64,000 nucleotides of DNA from JAAXHB01 sp965214945 (GTDB taxonomy: Bacteria; Actinomycetota; Acidimicrobiia; Acidimicrobiales; Aldehydirespiratoraceae): assembly GCA_965214945.1 (NCBI GenBank), contig OZ244029.1:2170001-2234000 (forward strand), read 5' to 3'. Shown here piece after piece: positions 1-8,915 of the stretch. Position 1 is the stretch's first letter; each line of letters begins with the position of its first letter. A program made the translations under genes and the position numbers. The notes beneath the pieces are model-generated. The model had not been told where the DNA came from and did no database searches. It was given only the letters and a program-made list of their open reading frames with translations.

Positions 1-1024
1 GGACGACGGCGTCGCCGAAGGCTCCTATGAGATCCGCTGCGACGTCGTGGTCGACGGCGACAACCTCGCCTGTGATTTCACCGGCTCGTCTCATCAGGCC
101 GCAGGCCCGATGAACGCCACATACGCGGTCACGGCATCGGCGGTCTACAACGCGTTCTTGCACATCACCGACCCGACGATCCCGCGCAATGAAGGCTGCT
201 ACCGCCCGATCAACATCGTGGCGCCGCCCGGCACGATCGTCAACTGCGAATTCCCCGCCGCTCTGGTCGGGGGCAACACCGAGGTGAGCCCGCGCATCAC
301 TGACATCATCTTCGGAGCGCTCGCGGAGGCGCTGCCGGATCGCATTCCCGCCTCATTGGGAGGAACGTCGTGCTGCTTCCTGTTCGGCGGCACCCACCCC
401 GACACCGGCGATCTCTACTCGCACTTCCACTTCGAAGGCATCGGCTGGGGCGGTCGGCCGACCAAAGACGGCAACAGCCAGATCATCGTGATCAACGGCA
501 ACTGCCGCAACACGCCGGTGGAAGTGTTCGAGAGCCGCTACCCGCTGCGCGTCGAGTCGTACCGGCTGCTGGAAGACTCCGGAGGCCCCGGCAAGAACCG
601 CGGCGGGCTCGGCATGGAGCGCATCCTGACGGTTACGTCTTCAGAGATCACAGTCAGCGCCCTGTTCAATCGCATGGTGGTGGACCCGTTCGGCATCCAC
701 GGCGGCAAGCCGGGCATGAACAGCGGGATATACGTGCGCGCCGGCGGCGAGGGCGAGTGGAAGACGTTCTCAGAGGCCTTCGGCACGATCTCGCCGTCGA
801 AGTTCTCCAACATCGTGCTGCACCGCGGCGACCAGGTGAGGCTCGTGGCGCCCGGCGGAGGAGGCCTCGGCGATCCTTTAGGCCGCGAGCCGGAGCGGGT
901 GCTGGCCGATGTGGCCGAAGGCTTGGTCACGCCGGAGGCGGCGCTCAGTGAGTACGGGCTCGATGTGCAGCGCAACAACGGGCGCTGGCGTGTGCGGGGA
1001 TCCCGCAGGGGCATCAGTGCGTGA
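1..1024 (+). CDS. hyuB: Hydantoinase B / oxoprolinase family protein, C-terminal part
   Basis: The reading frame is open from base 2, so the gene enters from the left edge and only about 340 C-terminal residues are visible; family members usually have 500-650. Visible family marks are the run around VGGNTEVSPRITD, the region ending FEGIGWGGRPTKDGNSQ, and the glycine-rich end with APGGGGLGDPLGR, typical of HyuB/acetone-carboxylase-beta-like ATP-dependent amidohydrolases. These enzymes work with a HyuA partner on cyclic amides such as hydantoins or 5-oxoproline; the HyuA gene would lie to the left. A small zinc-ribbon-like gene follows 10 bases downstream, as often in such operons. The substrate cannot be read from the sequence. 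Confidence 0.9.
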   Translation, partial: DDGVAEGSYEIRCDVVVDGDNLACDFTGSSHQAAGPMNATYAVTASAVYNAFLHITDPTIPRNEGCYRPINIVAPPGTIVNCEFPAALVGGNTEVSPRITDIIFGALAEALPDRIPASLGGTSCCFLFGGTHPDTGDLYSHFHFEGIGWGGRPTKDGNSQIIVINGNCRNTPVEVFESRYPLRVESYRLLEDSGGPGKNRGGLGMERILTVTSSEITVSALFNRMVVDPFGIHGGKPGMNSGIYVRAGGEGEWKTFSEAFGTISPSKFSNIVLHRGDQVRLVAPGGGGLGDPLGREPERVLADVAEGLVTPEAALSEYGLDVQRNNGRWRVRGSRRGISA

Positions 1025-1034
1025 GGAGCCGAAC

Positions 1035-1307
1035 GTGAGCGGAGAATGGATCGAACGCGAGCCCATGTACCTGTCGTTCGACGTCTACAACTGCCAGTAC
1101 TGCGGCAAAAACATCCCACGTTTCGTGTGGATCGAGAACATCGACGGCGACAAGAGACCCTTCTGCACCCCTGAGGTTGCCAACATCTACCTGAGAACCC
1201 GCAACCGCCATGACGCCAACGCCCGCCGATCCGACTCAGATCTCGGGCTCACCGAGCAGTTGCGCCTAATCCGCCGACACTGCGCCGCCTTAGTCGCCGA
1301 AACCTGA
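1035..1307 (+). CDS. Small zinc-ribbon-like protein in the hydantoinase operon
   Basis: A 90-residue protein starting at a GTG ten bases after the hyuB stop, with GGAGC just upstream; a longer frame to the left overlaps hyuB and is not needed. It carries CQYCGK near residue 17 and a third cysteine in FCTPE about 26 residues on, so a zinc- or iron-binding knuckle is plausible. Position suggests a small accessory subunit of the HyuAB-type enzyme, comparable to small third subunits of acetone-carboxylase-like complexes, but I do not recognise a named family. Function is inferred from context only. Confidence 0.7.
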   Translation: MSGEWIEREPMYLSFDVYNCQYCGKNIPRFVWIENIDGDKRPFCTPEVANIYLRTRNRHDANARRSDSDLGLTEQLRLIRRHCAALVAET

Positions 1308-1312
1308 CAACC

Positions 1313-1693
1313 TCAGCACTCCCCGAGATAGATGACAGCATCGGCTTCAATGCCAAACCCGGGTAGCGGCGTCTCAATGGTCGTCCGCGCCGGACGAGGC
1401 TCGGAAAAGACCGAGCGGTAGATGGCATCCATCTCATCGAACTCAGCCATGTCATGGAGGTATACGCCGACCCGGACCGCGTCGTCCAGGGTCTTGCCGG
1501 CCTCTGCCGCCACAGCGGCCAGGTTGGCAAGCACCTGTCTTACCTGAGCTTCGAAGCTAGCGTCGACAAGGTTTCCCTCCGGGTCGAAGGGCCCCTGCCC
1601 CGACAAGAACAGAAAGTCGCCTGAGACGATCCCCTGCGAATACGAGCCCGAAGGCTTCGGAGCAGCGCCGGATTCCAGAGACTGCCTCGGCAT
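1313..1693 (-). CDS. RidA/YjgF family protein
   Basis: A 126-residue protein of normal RidA length, taking the ATG of MPRQSLESG as start. It shows the family pattern GSYSQGIVSGDFLFLSGQGP at the N-terminus and ARTTIET near residue 103, where the arginine is the substrate-binding/catalytic residue of 2-iminobutanoate deaminases. RidA proteins hydrolyse reactive enamine/imine intermediates. It is the last gene of the minus-strand operon that begins with the binding protein near 8.7 kb and follows a dimethylformamidase-like hydrolase, so it probably clears or hydrolyses a nitrogenous intermediate of that pathway. Family is firm, exact substrate unknown. Confidence 0.88.
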   Translation of the reverse strand: MPRQSLESGAAPKPSGSYSQGIVSGDFLFLSGQGPFDPEGNLVDASFEAQVRQVLANLAAVAAEAGKTLDDAVRVGVYLHDMAEFDEMDAIYRSVFSEPRPARTTIETPLPGFGIEADAVIYLGEC

Positions 1694-1746
1694 CCTGTAT
1701 CCTCTTACTCCTAAACCCAACCGGTCAGCAATCTGCGACCAACGGA

Positions 1747-3963
1747 CTACCGACCGACGAAGTTGCGCAGCACATTCTCGGTGATGCGCGACACGTTGTT
1801 GCGGTAGCTGTTGTGCGACAGGCTCCCCGTCCAGTTGATCGATCCGACCGAAAAAACGGCCCCGTCGTTTGGGGTCTCAAAATACACCATGTCGGCGTGC
1901 AAGTTCGGGTTGTTCGATGCGTGGATCTCAGACTGGGTCACCAGCATGTCCTCGTGGCACACAAGGTAGTAGTCGGAGTGCAGGCCCGCTGACGTGGCCA
2001 CCAACAGCGTGTGCACCGGCGTGCCGAGCGCGTGGTCGACACGGTCGAGTTCGTCGCCGGCTGCGCCGTTCATCACTAAGCCGAACTCGCCGATCTCCTC
2101 GTCGTCGCCGATGCCCTCGAATATGAAGGCGGCTCTTGGATCGTGGCTGTCAGGCAGCCGCCGGTAGCCGGGAGTGTCCAGGTCCCATCCCTGGCCCGCG
2201 AACCCGACACCCACTATGGCGTTGGGAGGGCGCCCGAGGTGGCGCCATATGCCGCAGTGCTCCCCTGTGGAGGCCATCTCCTGTTCGCCGGGATGGGAGT
2301 CCCAGGCACGGCTGCCGGCGATGCCGCGGCGCACCTCGATGATGTGGGGCTTGTGTGGATCCCATGCCGTCGCCCAGTAGAAGCCGTTCCCGCCTGTGTA
2401 CATGAGCCGGCCGCCACCGGCGAGGTACGCCTCGAGGGCGTCGAGCATCTGGCCCGACCAGTATTCGGGATGGGAGCCCGTGATGACCGCCTTGTAGCCC
2501 GACAGCCGGTCCAGTCCCTGGAAATGCAGGTCTTCGTCGGTGACCACGTCGTAATCGAAGCCCTTGTTCTCCAGCCAGTCGATCATGTACAAGTCGAAGC
2601 CGTAGCCTCGCGGGCAGCCGGTCACCCAATGGCGGTGCGTGGGCCTCATCGACACGATCGGCCGCCGCGTCGTCGAATAGCTGACACCGCTGCCGTCGGT
2701 GTGGAGGTCGTAGATGGAGCCGCCGTACTCGCGGTGCTCGCCCAAGAACTCGTCTAACGGGTCCATCGTGATGGGGATGTTCGTCAGTCCGCTGAAGTCG
2801 GTGCCCCCGCTGCTGGTCAGGAGCCGCTCGTTGGCGTAAGCGAGATAGGTCGCCGTCGGCGCCAGGAAGGCGATGTCGGCGTTGTGCACGCCCGGCGGTG
2901 GCGACACGAAGAACGGCACATGATCTTGTTCGCCCGCGCCGCGTAGGTGTGCCGCGTAGTAGCCGGTTTGAGCGTTCGCGGGTATCTCAACCTCGAAGTC
3001 AGCCTCCCAGCGGCTGTCGTCGAAGTCGTCGTCGTGAAAGTGAACCGCTCCGTACTGCTCGGGTGCCTCATCCCGGCGGAACGTGGTCGCATCCCAGTTG
3101 TGGCCGGTAAGGCCTCGCATCGGGTAGTTCAAGAACACGCCATCCAAACCGCCGGGCCCTGCGTCCATCACAGCGGATGTGTTGGCCGGCGACATCGAGA
3201 AGTCCCACGCGCCTACCAGGCCGTCAACGGCGACCGGGTCGCCTCCGTCTGCGAGGCCGTCCAGCTCGTCGGAAGTCAGAGCGCGGGAGAAGATTCTCGG
3301 GTGTTCGATCTTGCCGTTGTAGCAGCCCGTCGGAGCGGGCTTTGCGGCACCGGGGAGCAGTCCGCCGGCCGCGATCAGCAGCGGCAGGCCCTCGGCGGAG
3401 GCGTCTCCGTCGAGCGTGGACGACGCCCGTTCGACGCCTCCGCCGGCCTCCGTCATCCGCCATTCGACGGCCGCGCGGCGGCTGGATGCGTCAAAGGTCG
3501 CCGCAACGAAGTGCCAGCGTCCCGGCGTCAGGCCTGCGGCAGTAGTGACGCTACTGTTGCCGATCCGCAGTGTCACGGCCCCGGCCTCTACGAACAGCCC
3601 GTACCCGCGACTTCCCACGGTCCGTGTGACGATGCCTTGAGGTTCGTTGAGCTGAGGGGTAGTCGGCCAGATCCACGCTTGGACGGTCAGCCCCTCAGCC
3701 GCGTCAAGCCGCTCGTCGGAGCCGATCTGCGCGTATGAGCCGGTGTGGGTCGTCTGGCTGCGGCCGGGGTGCGATCCGTTGGCAGCCGACTCGATCTGCT
3801 GCGCTTTTAACCCGGGGCCGTCGGGGTTGGTGTCGCCGTGTATCAGCCGGACGATCTGCGCGTCGTAGGACTCCGCGGATGTCGTCACCATGATCTGCAC
3901 GGTCTCGCCTGCGGTGACCACCATCGGCACGGCGTACCCGAGAAGTTCGCCTCTTTCAGCCAT
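1747..3963 (-). CDS. N,N-dimethylformamidase large-subunit-like hydrolase with LamG-type domain
   Basis: A 738-residue protein. Residues about 75-260 form a concanavalin/LamG-like beta-sandwich (GLTVQAWIWP, GRWHFVAATFD, GKIEHPRIFSRALT). Residues about 360-738 match the N,N-dimethylformamidase beta-subunit family: FLAPTATYLAYANE, IYDLH, the block DLYMIDWLENKGFDYDV, and TGSHPEYWS. Characterised dimethylformamidase uses a mononuclear iron held by two tyrosines and one glutamate; Tyr376, Tyr418 and Glu500 (in HPEYWS) are the best candidates here by spacing. No separate small alpha subunit gene is seen. No signal peptide is visible, so it is probably cytoplasmic. It sits directly after a sugar-type ABC importer and before RidA. 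Substrate is likely an amide, but which one is unknown. Confidence 0.82.
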   Translation of the reverse strand: MAERGELLGYAVPMVVTAGETVQIMVTTSAESYDAQIVRLIHGDTNPDGPGLKAQQIESAANGSHPGRSQTTHTGSYAQIGSDERLDAAEGLTVQAWIWPTTPQLNEPQGIVTRTVGSRGYGLFVEAGAVTLRIGNSSVTTAAGLTPGRWHFVAATFDASSRRAAVEWRMTEAGGGVERASSTLDGDASAEGLPLLIAAGGLLPGAAKPAPTGCYNGKIEHPRIFSRALTSDELDGLADGGDPVAVDGLVGAWDFSMSPANTSAVMDAGPGGLDGVFLNYPMRGLTGHNWDATTFRRDEAPEQYGAVHFHDDDFDDSRWEADFEVEIPANAQTGYYAAHLRGAGEQDHVPFFVSPPPGVHNADIAFLAPTATYLAYANERLLTSSGGTDFSGLTNIPITMDPLDEFLGEHREYGGSIYDLHTDGSGVSYSTTRRPIVSMRPTHRHWVTGCPRGYGFDLYMIDWLENKGFDYDVVTDEDLHFQGLDRLSGYKAVITGSHPEYWSGQMLDALEAYLAGGGRLMYTGGNGFYWATAWDPHKPHIIEVRRGIAGSRAWDSHPGEQEMASTGEHCGIWRHLGRPPNAIVGVGFAGQGWDLDTPGYRRLPDSHDPRAAFIFEGIGDDEEIGEFGLVMNGAAGDELDRVDHALGTPVHTLLVATSAGLHSDYYLVCHEDMLVTQSEIHASNNPNLHADMVYFETPNDGAVFSVGSINWTGSLSHNSYRNNVSRITENVLRNFVGR

Positions 3964-4022
3964 CTCTGCCGCCTTTCCGCTCTATGCCTGTTTTCGTGCG
4001 TCAGGTTGCCGTAGTCATTACG

Positions 4023-5132
4023 TCACGCGGCCGGGATCGATCTGAGGTTGCGCCCGTCGCTGCCGAAGATGTGGCTTCGACGCGGCTCGAAAGTGACCCC
4101 TACGTTGTCGCCCCTGCTCACTCGGGCGTCGGGCGGCATCCGCACCTGCACCCTGTGCTCACCGACGGCGACCGCGACGAAAAGGTCGGAGCCCACCGGC
4201 TCCAAGAACTCCGTCCGCCCTGGGATGCCCTCGCCACCGGCGGCCGTCAGGCGCAGATGCTCGGGCCTGACGCCGAGCATCGCGGGCCCGCGGAGTGCAC
4301 CCTCGAGGGCATGCGGCGCAATGCCCATTTCTGACGGCTCGATGTGGAGCGCGTAGTCAGCGCGCCGGAATGTCCAGCGTCCGTGGTCATGGTTGACCTC
4401 GCCGCCGATCAGGTTCATGGGCGGCGCGCCCATGAAGGTGGCGACGAAGGTCGTGGCCGGCGTTTGATACACGTCGACTGGCGCGCCGACCTGCTGGAGG
4501 CGGCCCGACTGCATCACTGCTATTCGGCGGCCCATCGTCATGGCTTCGACTTGGTCGTGGGTGACGTAGACGGTGGTGATTCCCAACCGCTCGTGCAGAG
4601 CTATCAGCTCGAGTCTGGTCTGTACCCGGAGCTGAGCGTCGAGGTTCGACAGCGGCTCGTCCATCAGGAATACCAGCGGCTTGCGCACGATGGCTCGGGC
4701 GAGAGCCACGCGCTGGCGCTGGCCGCCTGACAGCTGTTCGGGGAGCCGGTCGAGCAGCTCGGTTATTTCCAGTATCTCAGCGGCGGCCGCCACCGCTTCG
4801 CGCACGTCGGCCTTTCCCATACGCGCGGTCTCGAGCGGGAAGCTGACGTTTTTGAACACCGTCATGTGGGGGTAGAGGGCGTAGTTCTGGAACACCATCG
4901 CGACGTTGCGCCGGGTGGGATCCTTGAAGTTGACGAGCTCTCCGCCGATTGCGATCTCACCGGACGTGGCATCCTCCAGGCCGGATATCAGCCGAAGGAT
5001 CGTGCTCTTGCCGCACCCGGACGGTCCGAGCAGCACGATGAACTCGCCGTCGGGTATCCGCAGCGATACGTCATCGACAGCAGTAACGCTGCCGAACCGC
5101 TTGGTGAGGTGCCGCAGAACTACTTCAGCCAT
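4023..5132 (-). CDS. ABC transporter ATP-binding protein, MalK/UgpC type
   Basis: A 369-residue ATPase, the usual length for the CUT1 class. It has Walker A GPSGCGKST near residue 37, the Q-loop VFQNYALYPHM, signature LSGGQRQRVALARAI near residue 136 and Walker B FLMDEPLSNLD, followed by the C-terminal TOBE/OB regulatory domain (LGVRPEHLRL). It energises import by the two permeases encoded just upstream (5199-7120) with the binding protein at 7304-8734. Multi-substrate MalK-like ATPases are sometimes shared between transporters, so it may serve more than this system. Confidence 0.95.
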   Translation of the reverse strand: MAEVVLRHLTKRFGSVTAVDDVSLRIPDGEFIVLLGPSGCGKSTILRLISGLEDATSGEIAIGGELVNFKDPTRRNVAMVFQNYALYPHMTVFKNVSFPLETARMGKADVREAVAAAAEILEITELLDRLPEQLSGGQRQRVALARAIVRKPLVFLMDEPLSNLDAQLRVQTRLELIALHERLGITTVYVTHDQVEAMTMGRRIAVMQSGRLQQVGAPVDVYQTPATTFVATFMGAPPMNLIGGEVNHDHGRWTFRRADYALHIEPSEMGIAPHALEGALRGPAMLGVRPEHLRLTAAGGEGIPGRTEFLEPVGSDLFVAVAVGEHRVQVRMPPDARVSRGDNVGVTFEPRRSHIFGSDGRNLRSIPAA

Positions 5133-5198
5133 GACTCGACGCTTTCTTGTCTCTCATGGATGTCTTCTGTGTCATACCCTTTATGCCTCGCCTCGAAC

Positions 5199-6131
5199 CT
5201 ATTGCTTCAAGGCACCCGCCATGGATGCCTGGACGAACCATTTCTGGAAGAACAGGAACACGATGGTCACCGGAACGATCGTCAGTAGCGCTGCGGCTCC
5301 TATGACGCCCCAGTTGGTGACGAACTGTCCGTTCAGCGATTGGATGCCCACAGTCAGCACCCGGTAGTCGTCGGAGGTGGCGGCGACGAGCGGCCAAAGG
5401 TAGCTCGCCCACGTGATCATGAAGACGAAGATGCCCAGCACCACGAGCGCCGGCTTGAGCAGTGGCAGCACAATCTTGCGGAAGATACGCCATTCTGAGG
5501 CGCCATCAAGCTTGGCGGCCTCATACAGCCCGTCCGGTAGAGTCTCGATGAACTGTTTCATCATGAACACCCCTAGCGGCGACACCGCGCTCGGCAGAAT
5601 CAGCCCGCCGTACGTGTCGAGGTTTATATAATCGCCGATCAGGGGCCAGCCGCCGATGGTCCGCACCGTCAGATAGGTCGGCGCCAGCACTGCCGCTATC
5701 GGGATCATCAGTGTGGCAAGAACCAGCAGAAACAGTGCGCGTCTGCCTGGAAAGCGCAACCGCGCGAAAGCGTAAGCAGCCAAAGAGTTGGTGCACAGGG
5801 CCACTAGCGTCACGCCGGTGGCGTACACCATCGTGTTCACAGCCCAGCGGATGTACTCGGTGTTGCGAAACAGGAACCGGTAGTTCTCTAGGGTCGGCTC
5901 ACGCGGTATCCACTCCGGGGGATAGGCGAACAGCGACACGCTGTCTCGGAAGGCAGGGGAGATCAGATACAGAGCCGGGCCAATCGATATGGCCACGAAC
6001 AGGCTGAGCGTAGCGTAGGCGCCGATCTTGCGCACTCTGTCGGTGACCCTGCGACGCCGTGCTGCTGCGTCAAAGGCAGCCTGATCGAACTCAAAGCGGC
6101 TCTGGCTCTCAATCACTTCGCCAGCGGTCAT
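5199..6131 (-). CDS. ABC transporter permease, MalG type
   Basis: A 310-residue integral membrane protein with about six transmembrane segments and the inner-membrane permease EAA loop: LYEAAKLDGASEWRIFRKIVLPLLKP near residues 215-240. It is the second permease of the CUT1-type importer and lies 23 bases downstream of its partner (6155-7120). The N-terminal 40 residues are polar and cytoplasmic. Substrate is not predictable from the sequence; the neighbouring dimethylformamidase-like hydrolase suggests an amide or amine-containing compound rather than a plain sugar. Confidence 0.93.
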   Translation of the reverse strand: MTAGEVIESQSRFEFDQAAFDAAARRRRVTDRVRKIGAYATLSLFVAISIGPALYLISPAFRDSVSLFAYPPEWIPREPTLENYRFLFRNTEYIRWAVNTMVYATGVTLVALCTNSLAAYAFARLRFPGRRALFLLVLATLMIPIAAVLAPTYLTVRTIGGWPLIGDYINLDTYGGLILPSAVSPLGVFMMKQFIETLPDGLYEAAKLDGASEWRIFRKIVLPLLKPALVVLGIFVFMITWASYLWPLVAATSDDYRVLTVGIQSLNGQFVTNWGVIGAAALLTIVPVTIVFLFFQKWFVQASMAGALKQ

Positions 6132-6154
6132 GGCTCACGCGCTCCGTCTTACGG

Positions 6155-7120
6155 TCATGCTTCGCGCACCTGCCTCTTCGCAAGAGCCCAGAATGACAGC
6201 AGAGTCGCCAAGAAAATCACGATCAGCAGCCCGACACTCGTAGCGAAAGCCAGGCCGGTGTCCTGGAAAGCGAACATCCTCTTGAAGATGAACCAGACAA
6301 CGGTCGCTGTGCCCAGAGCGGGGCCACCATCGGTTAACACTCGGACAGAGTCGAACAGCTGAGCGTTGAAGATGATCGCCACCACCAGCGCGAACAGCAG
6401 CAGCGGCCGCAGGGTGGGCACTGTGACTTTGACGAACCTCCGCCAGCGCCTCGCCCCGTCGATCTTAGCTGCGGCTAGCAGCTCCTCAGGTACGGCTTGG
6501 AGGCCTGCCAAGAAGAACAGCACCCAGAACCCGAGACCGCGCCACACTTCGACCGCCACGATGGTGAGCAGCGCGGTCGGGTTCTCACCGAGGTAGTTAA
6601 TCCCGGAGCCACCGAACTGACGCTGGATCACATTCAAAATCCCGAAGTCGAAGTGGACCATATAGAACCACATCATGGCCCCAAGGATCGGAGGGGCTAG
6701 CAGAGGAAAATACAGCGCCAGTTTAAAAAAGTTACTGCCGCGCCGATACTTATTGAGAAGTCCGGCCAGAAAGATCGCCAGACCAAACACTACCGCTATG
6801 GCGATCACCATATACACAGCCGTGTTTCGGACTGCTTCGCGAAGTTCAGTGTCTTCCCAGGCCCTGGTCCAGTTTTCAGTGCCGACATACTTGCGGGGGC
6901 CGATTATCCCGCCCGTGTTGAAGCTGAGCCATATCCCCCATCCGACGGGGAACGCCAAGAACACCGCCCAGATCGACATGTAGGGCGCCAGAAACCCGAC
7001 CGCGCGACCGCTTGCCTTGAGCCGGTAGAGCCGTGCCCGACGACGGAACTGGCGCGGTGAGAGCGTCAGCACCGCCCAGTCTTCAGCGGCTCCGGCAGTT
7101 GTTGTCGCTTCGCGGGTCAC
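6155..7120 (-). CDS. ABC transporter permease, MalF type
   Basis: A 321-residue membrane protein with six predicted helices, a GTG start at 7120 and the EAA-like motif LAAAKIDGARRWRRFVKVTVPTLRP around residues 215-240. It is the first permease of the CUT1-type operon, separated by about 180 bases from the binding-protein gene upstream; that gap holds two stem-loops. The leader just before its start contains a 16-base sequence duplicated with a 22-base period (7127-7142 and 7149-7164). Confidence 0.93.
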   Translation of the reverse strand: MTREATTTAGAAEDWAVLTLSPRQFRRRARLYRLKASGRAVGFLAPYMSIWAVFLAFPVGWGIWLSFNTGGIIGPRKYVGTENWTRAWEDTELREAVRNTAVYMVIAIAVVFGLAIFLAGLLNKYRRGSNFFKLALYFPLLAPPILGAMMWFYMVHFDFGILNVIQRQFGGSGINYLGENPTALLTIVAVEVWRGLGFWVLFFLAGLQAVPEELLAAAKIDGARRWRRFVKVTVPTLRPLLLFALVVAIIFNAQLFDSVRVLTDGGPALGTATVVWFIFKRMFAFQDTGLAFATSVGLLIVIFLATLLSFWALAKRQVREA

Positions 7121-7194
7121 TTCAGCTTTCCTGAATCAGCGTTTCGAATTTCCTGAATCAGCGTCCGAAAGTGTGTCAGTTTCGAGAATATGTC

Positions 7195-7234
7195 GGACGG
7201 CCGTGCCCGCAAACATGTGCGAAGACGGCCGTCC
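7195..7234 (-). promoter_or_regulatory. Stem-loop between binding-protein and permease genes (distal)
   Basis: A 10-base inverted repeat (GGACGGCCGT at 7195-7204 and its complement at 7225-7234) with a 20-base loop. It lies downstream of the binding-protein gene on the transcribed strand and just after a stronger hairpin. No T-run follows, so a role in mRNA stability or partial termination is more likely than full termination. Confidence 0.5.
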
Positions 7235-7248
7235 AACAGGTCGGATCA

Positions 7249-7288
7249 CGGGTGTCGGCGGATCGAGGACTCGATCCGCCGACACCCG
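7249..7288 (-). promoter_or_regulatory. Perfect 19-bp intercistronic hairpin after the binding-protein gene
   Basis: Bases 7249-7267 and 7270-7288 are perfect reverse complements (19 pairs, two-base loop). The element starts 15 bases after the stop codon of the binding protein and precedes the permease genes. Such hairpins commonly protect the upstream message from 3' exonucleases, giving more binding protein than permease. There is no following T tract, so complete termination is unlikely. Confidence 0.75.
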
Positions 7289-7303
7289 GTCAGTGGAAGC
7301 CTC

Positions 7304-8734
7304 TCAGCCTCTGGCGAGCAGATCCTCAGCTCGTCCCTGAGCCTCGGCGAGTGCATCCGCAACAGACGTCTCGCATGTGGTCGCGGCCTCAAGGGCTTTG
7401 ACGTACTCGTCGAGCAGACCGTTGATCTGCGGGTGTGTGACAAGGCCGTCCCAGGTGGTCATAGCCCACTCGAAGTTGCGGGCCAGCTTCTCGTTTCCGC
7501 CGGCCACGTCTACGTCGTCACGGGCAGGCACGAAGGCGTAGCGCTCGTTATACGTCCTGGAGAAGTCCGGAGAACTCAGGAATTTCACCAGCTCCCAAGC
7601 GGCTTCCTGGTTGGAACTCTTGGCTGCGATCGACCAGTGGCCGGTCGTGGAGAACTGCGAGATCCGTCCGTTGTTGCCAACCGGCTGAGCGATGTCCCAC
7701 TCGAACGGGAGCCCCTCTTCCTCGAACACTGCAACGCGGAGCGGCTCGTCCAGCAGGAAGGCAAGCTTGCCCGCTTTGAACAGCTCTATACCGCCTTCCC
7801 GGTCGTACTGGCCGAGCGGCGGCTGCACGCCATGGGTGCAGATCAGGTCCACCGCATACTGAGTGGCATTCTGAACGGCGTCGGAGTCCATCGTCGCGGT
7901 CTCAAAATCGTCGGAGATGATGTCACCACCGAAGTTGTGGACGTTCTGCAGGTTGAAGTACCAGCCGTAGTCCTTGACCGTCGTCGGAGTGTAGAAGCCC
8001 CACACGTCCGGCGGGCTCTGGATGGCCTGCGCAGCAGCGAGCAGTTCCTCACCTGTGGTCGGGATCTCGGTGATTCCGGCTTCAGCCATGAGGTCGAGGT
8101 TCGCGAACATCACGATCGTGCCGATGATGAATGGCACGCCGTAGAGCTGGTCCTTGTAGATGCTGGCGTTGACGATGCTGTCCGGGAATCGGGCCCGGTC
8201 ATCGCTGTAGTCGGCTGCATTGAGCAGCGGCGTAACATCGGTGAAGGCGCCCAGCTCGCCGAACAGCGTCAGATGCGTGCTGGTCTGGTAGGTCACGTCA
8301 AAGGGATCGTTGCCCGCGAAGTTCGCCGTGTACGACGACTCAACCTCGTTCCAGGGCACGACCGTGTGTTCCACGTTGATGCCGGTCGCCTCTTCGAAGG
8401 GAGCAAGCCATTCCGCCATGTTGTCCGCTTCGTCCTCGCCGTGGGGCGCCTTGGCGAACTTCAGCGTGACGCCCTCAAACGGCTTTGCGGGGGCCTCCAT
8501 GTCGTCCATGTCGTCAGACATTTCCATGTCATCGGACATCTCCATGTCGTCCGACTCGGCCATCTCGTCCGACTCGGCCATGTCATCGGACTCGGCCATG
8601 TCGTCCGACTCGGCCGGTGCATCTGCCGGAGCCGTCGTGTCGGTGGAATCACCGCTGCAGGCCGCTGCAATCAGCGCGCCTGTCATCAGGATTGCCGCCC
8701 ACGCAAGCAGCGCGCTTGTGCGGAACGCTCTCAT
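7304..8734 (-). CDS. Extracellular solute-binding lipoprotein, family 1 (CUT1 importer)
   Basis: A 476-residue secreted lipoprotein. The start is set by a GGAGG five bases before the second of two adjacent ATGs (8734). Residues 1-30 are a signal peptide ending in the lipobox IAAACSG. Residues about 35-80 form an unusual acidic, methionine-rich linker with repeated (E/M)SDDM units. The mature domain is a family-1 solute-binding fold (LKFAKAPHGEDEADNMAEWLAPFEEATGINV, later HWSIAAKSSNQEAAWELVKFLSSP). It captures the substrate for the permeases downstream. The ligand is unknown. Confidence 0.92.
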   Translation of the reverse strand: MRAFRTSALLAWAAILMTGALIAAACSGDSTDTTAPADAPAESDDMAESDDMAESDEMAESDDMEMSDDMEMSDDMDDMEAPAKPFEGVTLKFAKAPHGEDEADNMAEWLAPFEEATGINVEHTVVPWNEVESSYTANFAGNDPFDVTYQTSTHLTLFGELGAFTDVTPLLNAADYSDDRARFPDSIVNASIYKDQLYGVPFIIGTIVMFANLDLMAEAGITEIPTTGEELLAAAQAIQSPPDVWGFYTPTTVKDYGWYFNLQNVHNFGGDIISDDFETATMDSDAVQNATQYAVDLICTHGVQPPLGQYDREGGIELFKAGKLAFLLDEPLRVAVFEEEGLPFEWDIAQPVGNNGRISQFSTTGHWSIAAKSSNQEAAWELVKFLSSPDFSRTYNERYAFVPARDDVDVAGGNEKLARNFEWAMTTWDGLVTHPQINGLLDEYVKALEAATTCETSVADALAEAQGRAEDLLARG

Positions 8735-8839
8735 CATTACCTCCCTGGTCAATGGACCCGACTTGGGTTTGGGGTACGTCACGGTAGACTACGCTGGTGC
8801 CTCAGCGCCAAGTCGCGCGCGACCCTCGGGGCTCATCAA

Positions 8840-8877
8840 CATCACGCTCTAGATTTGAAGACTCTAGGGCATCACGC
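8840..8877. promoter_or_regulatory. Possible operator upstream of the binding-protein operon
   Basis: In the 180-base gap before the operon, an 8-base direct repeat CATCACGC (8840-8847, 8870-8877) flanks a CTAGA...TCTAG inverted repeat (arms 8849-8853 and 8863-8867). Symmetric arrangements like this are typical of repressor sites, but no regulator gene is adjacent and no clear promoter hexamers were identified. The rest of the gap shows nothing else I can name. Confidence 0.25.
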
Positions 8878-8915
8878 GCTTATACGAATAGCGGGCTCAG
8901 AGTTCTGAGGCGGGC

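Noticed and set aside
7190..8908. A long open frame on the plus strand opposite the binding-protein gene
   Set aside because: It mirrors the codon structure of the lipoprotein gene, which has a lipobox, ribosome site and clear homology; the opposite frame has no recognisable domain.
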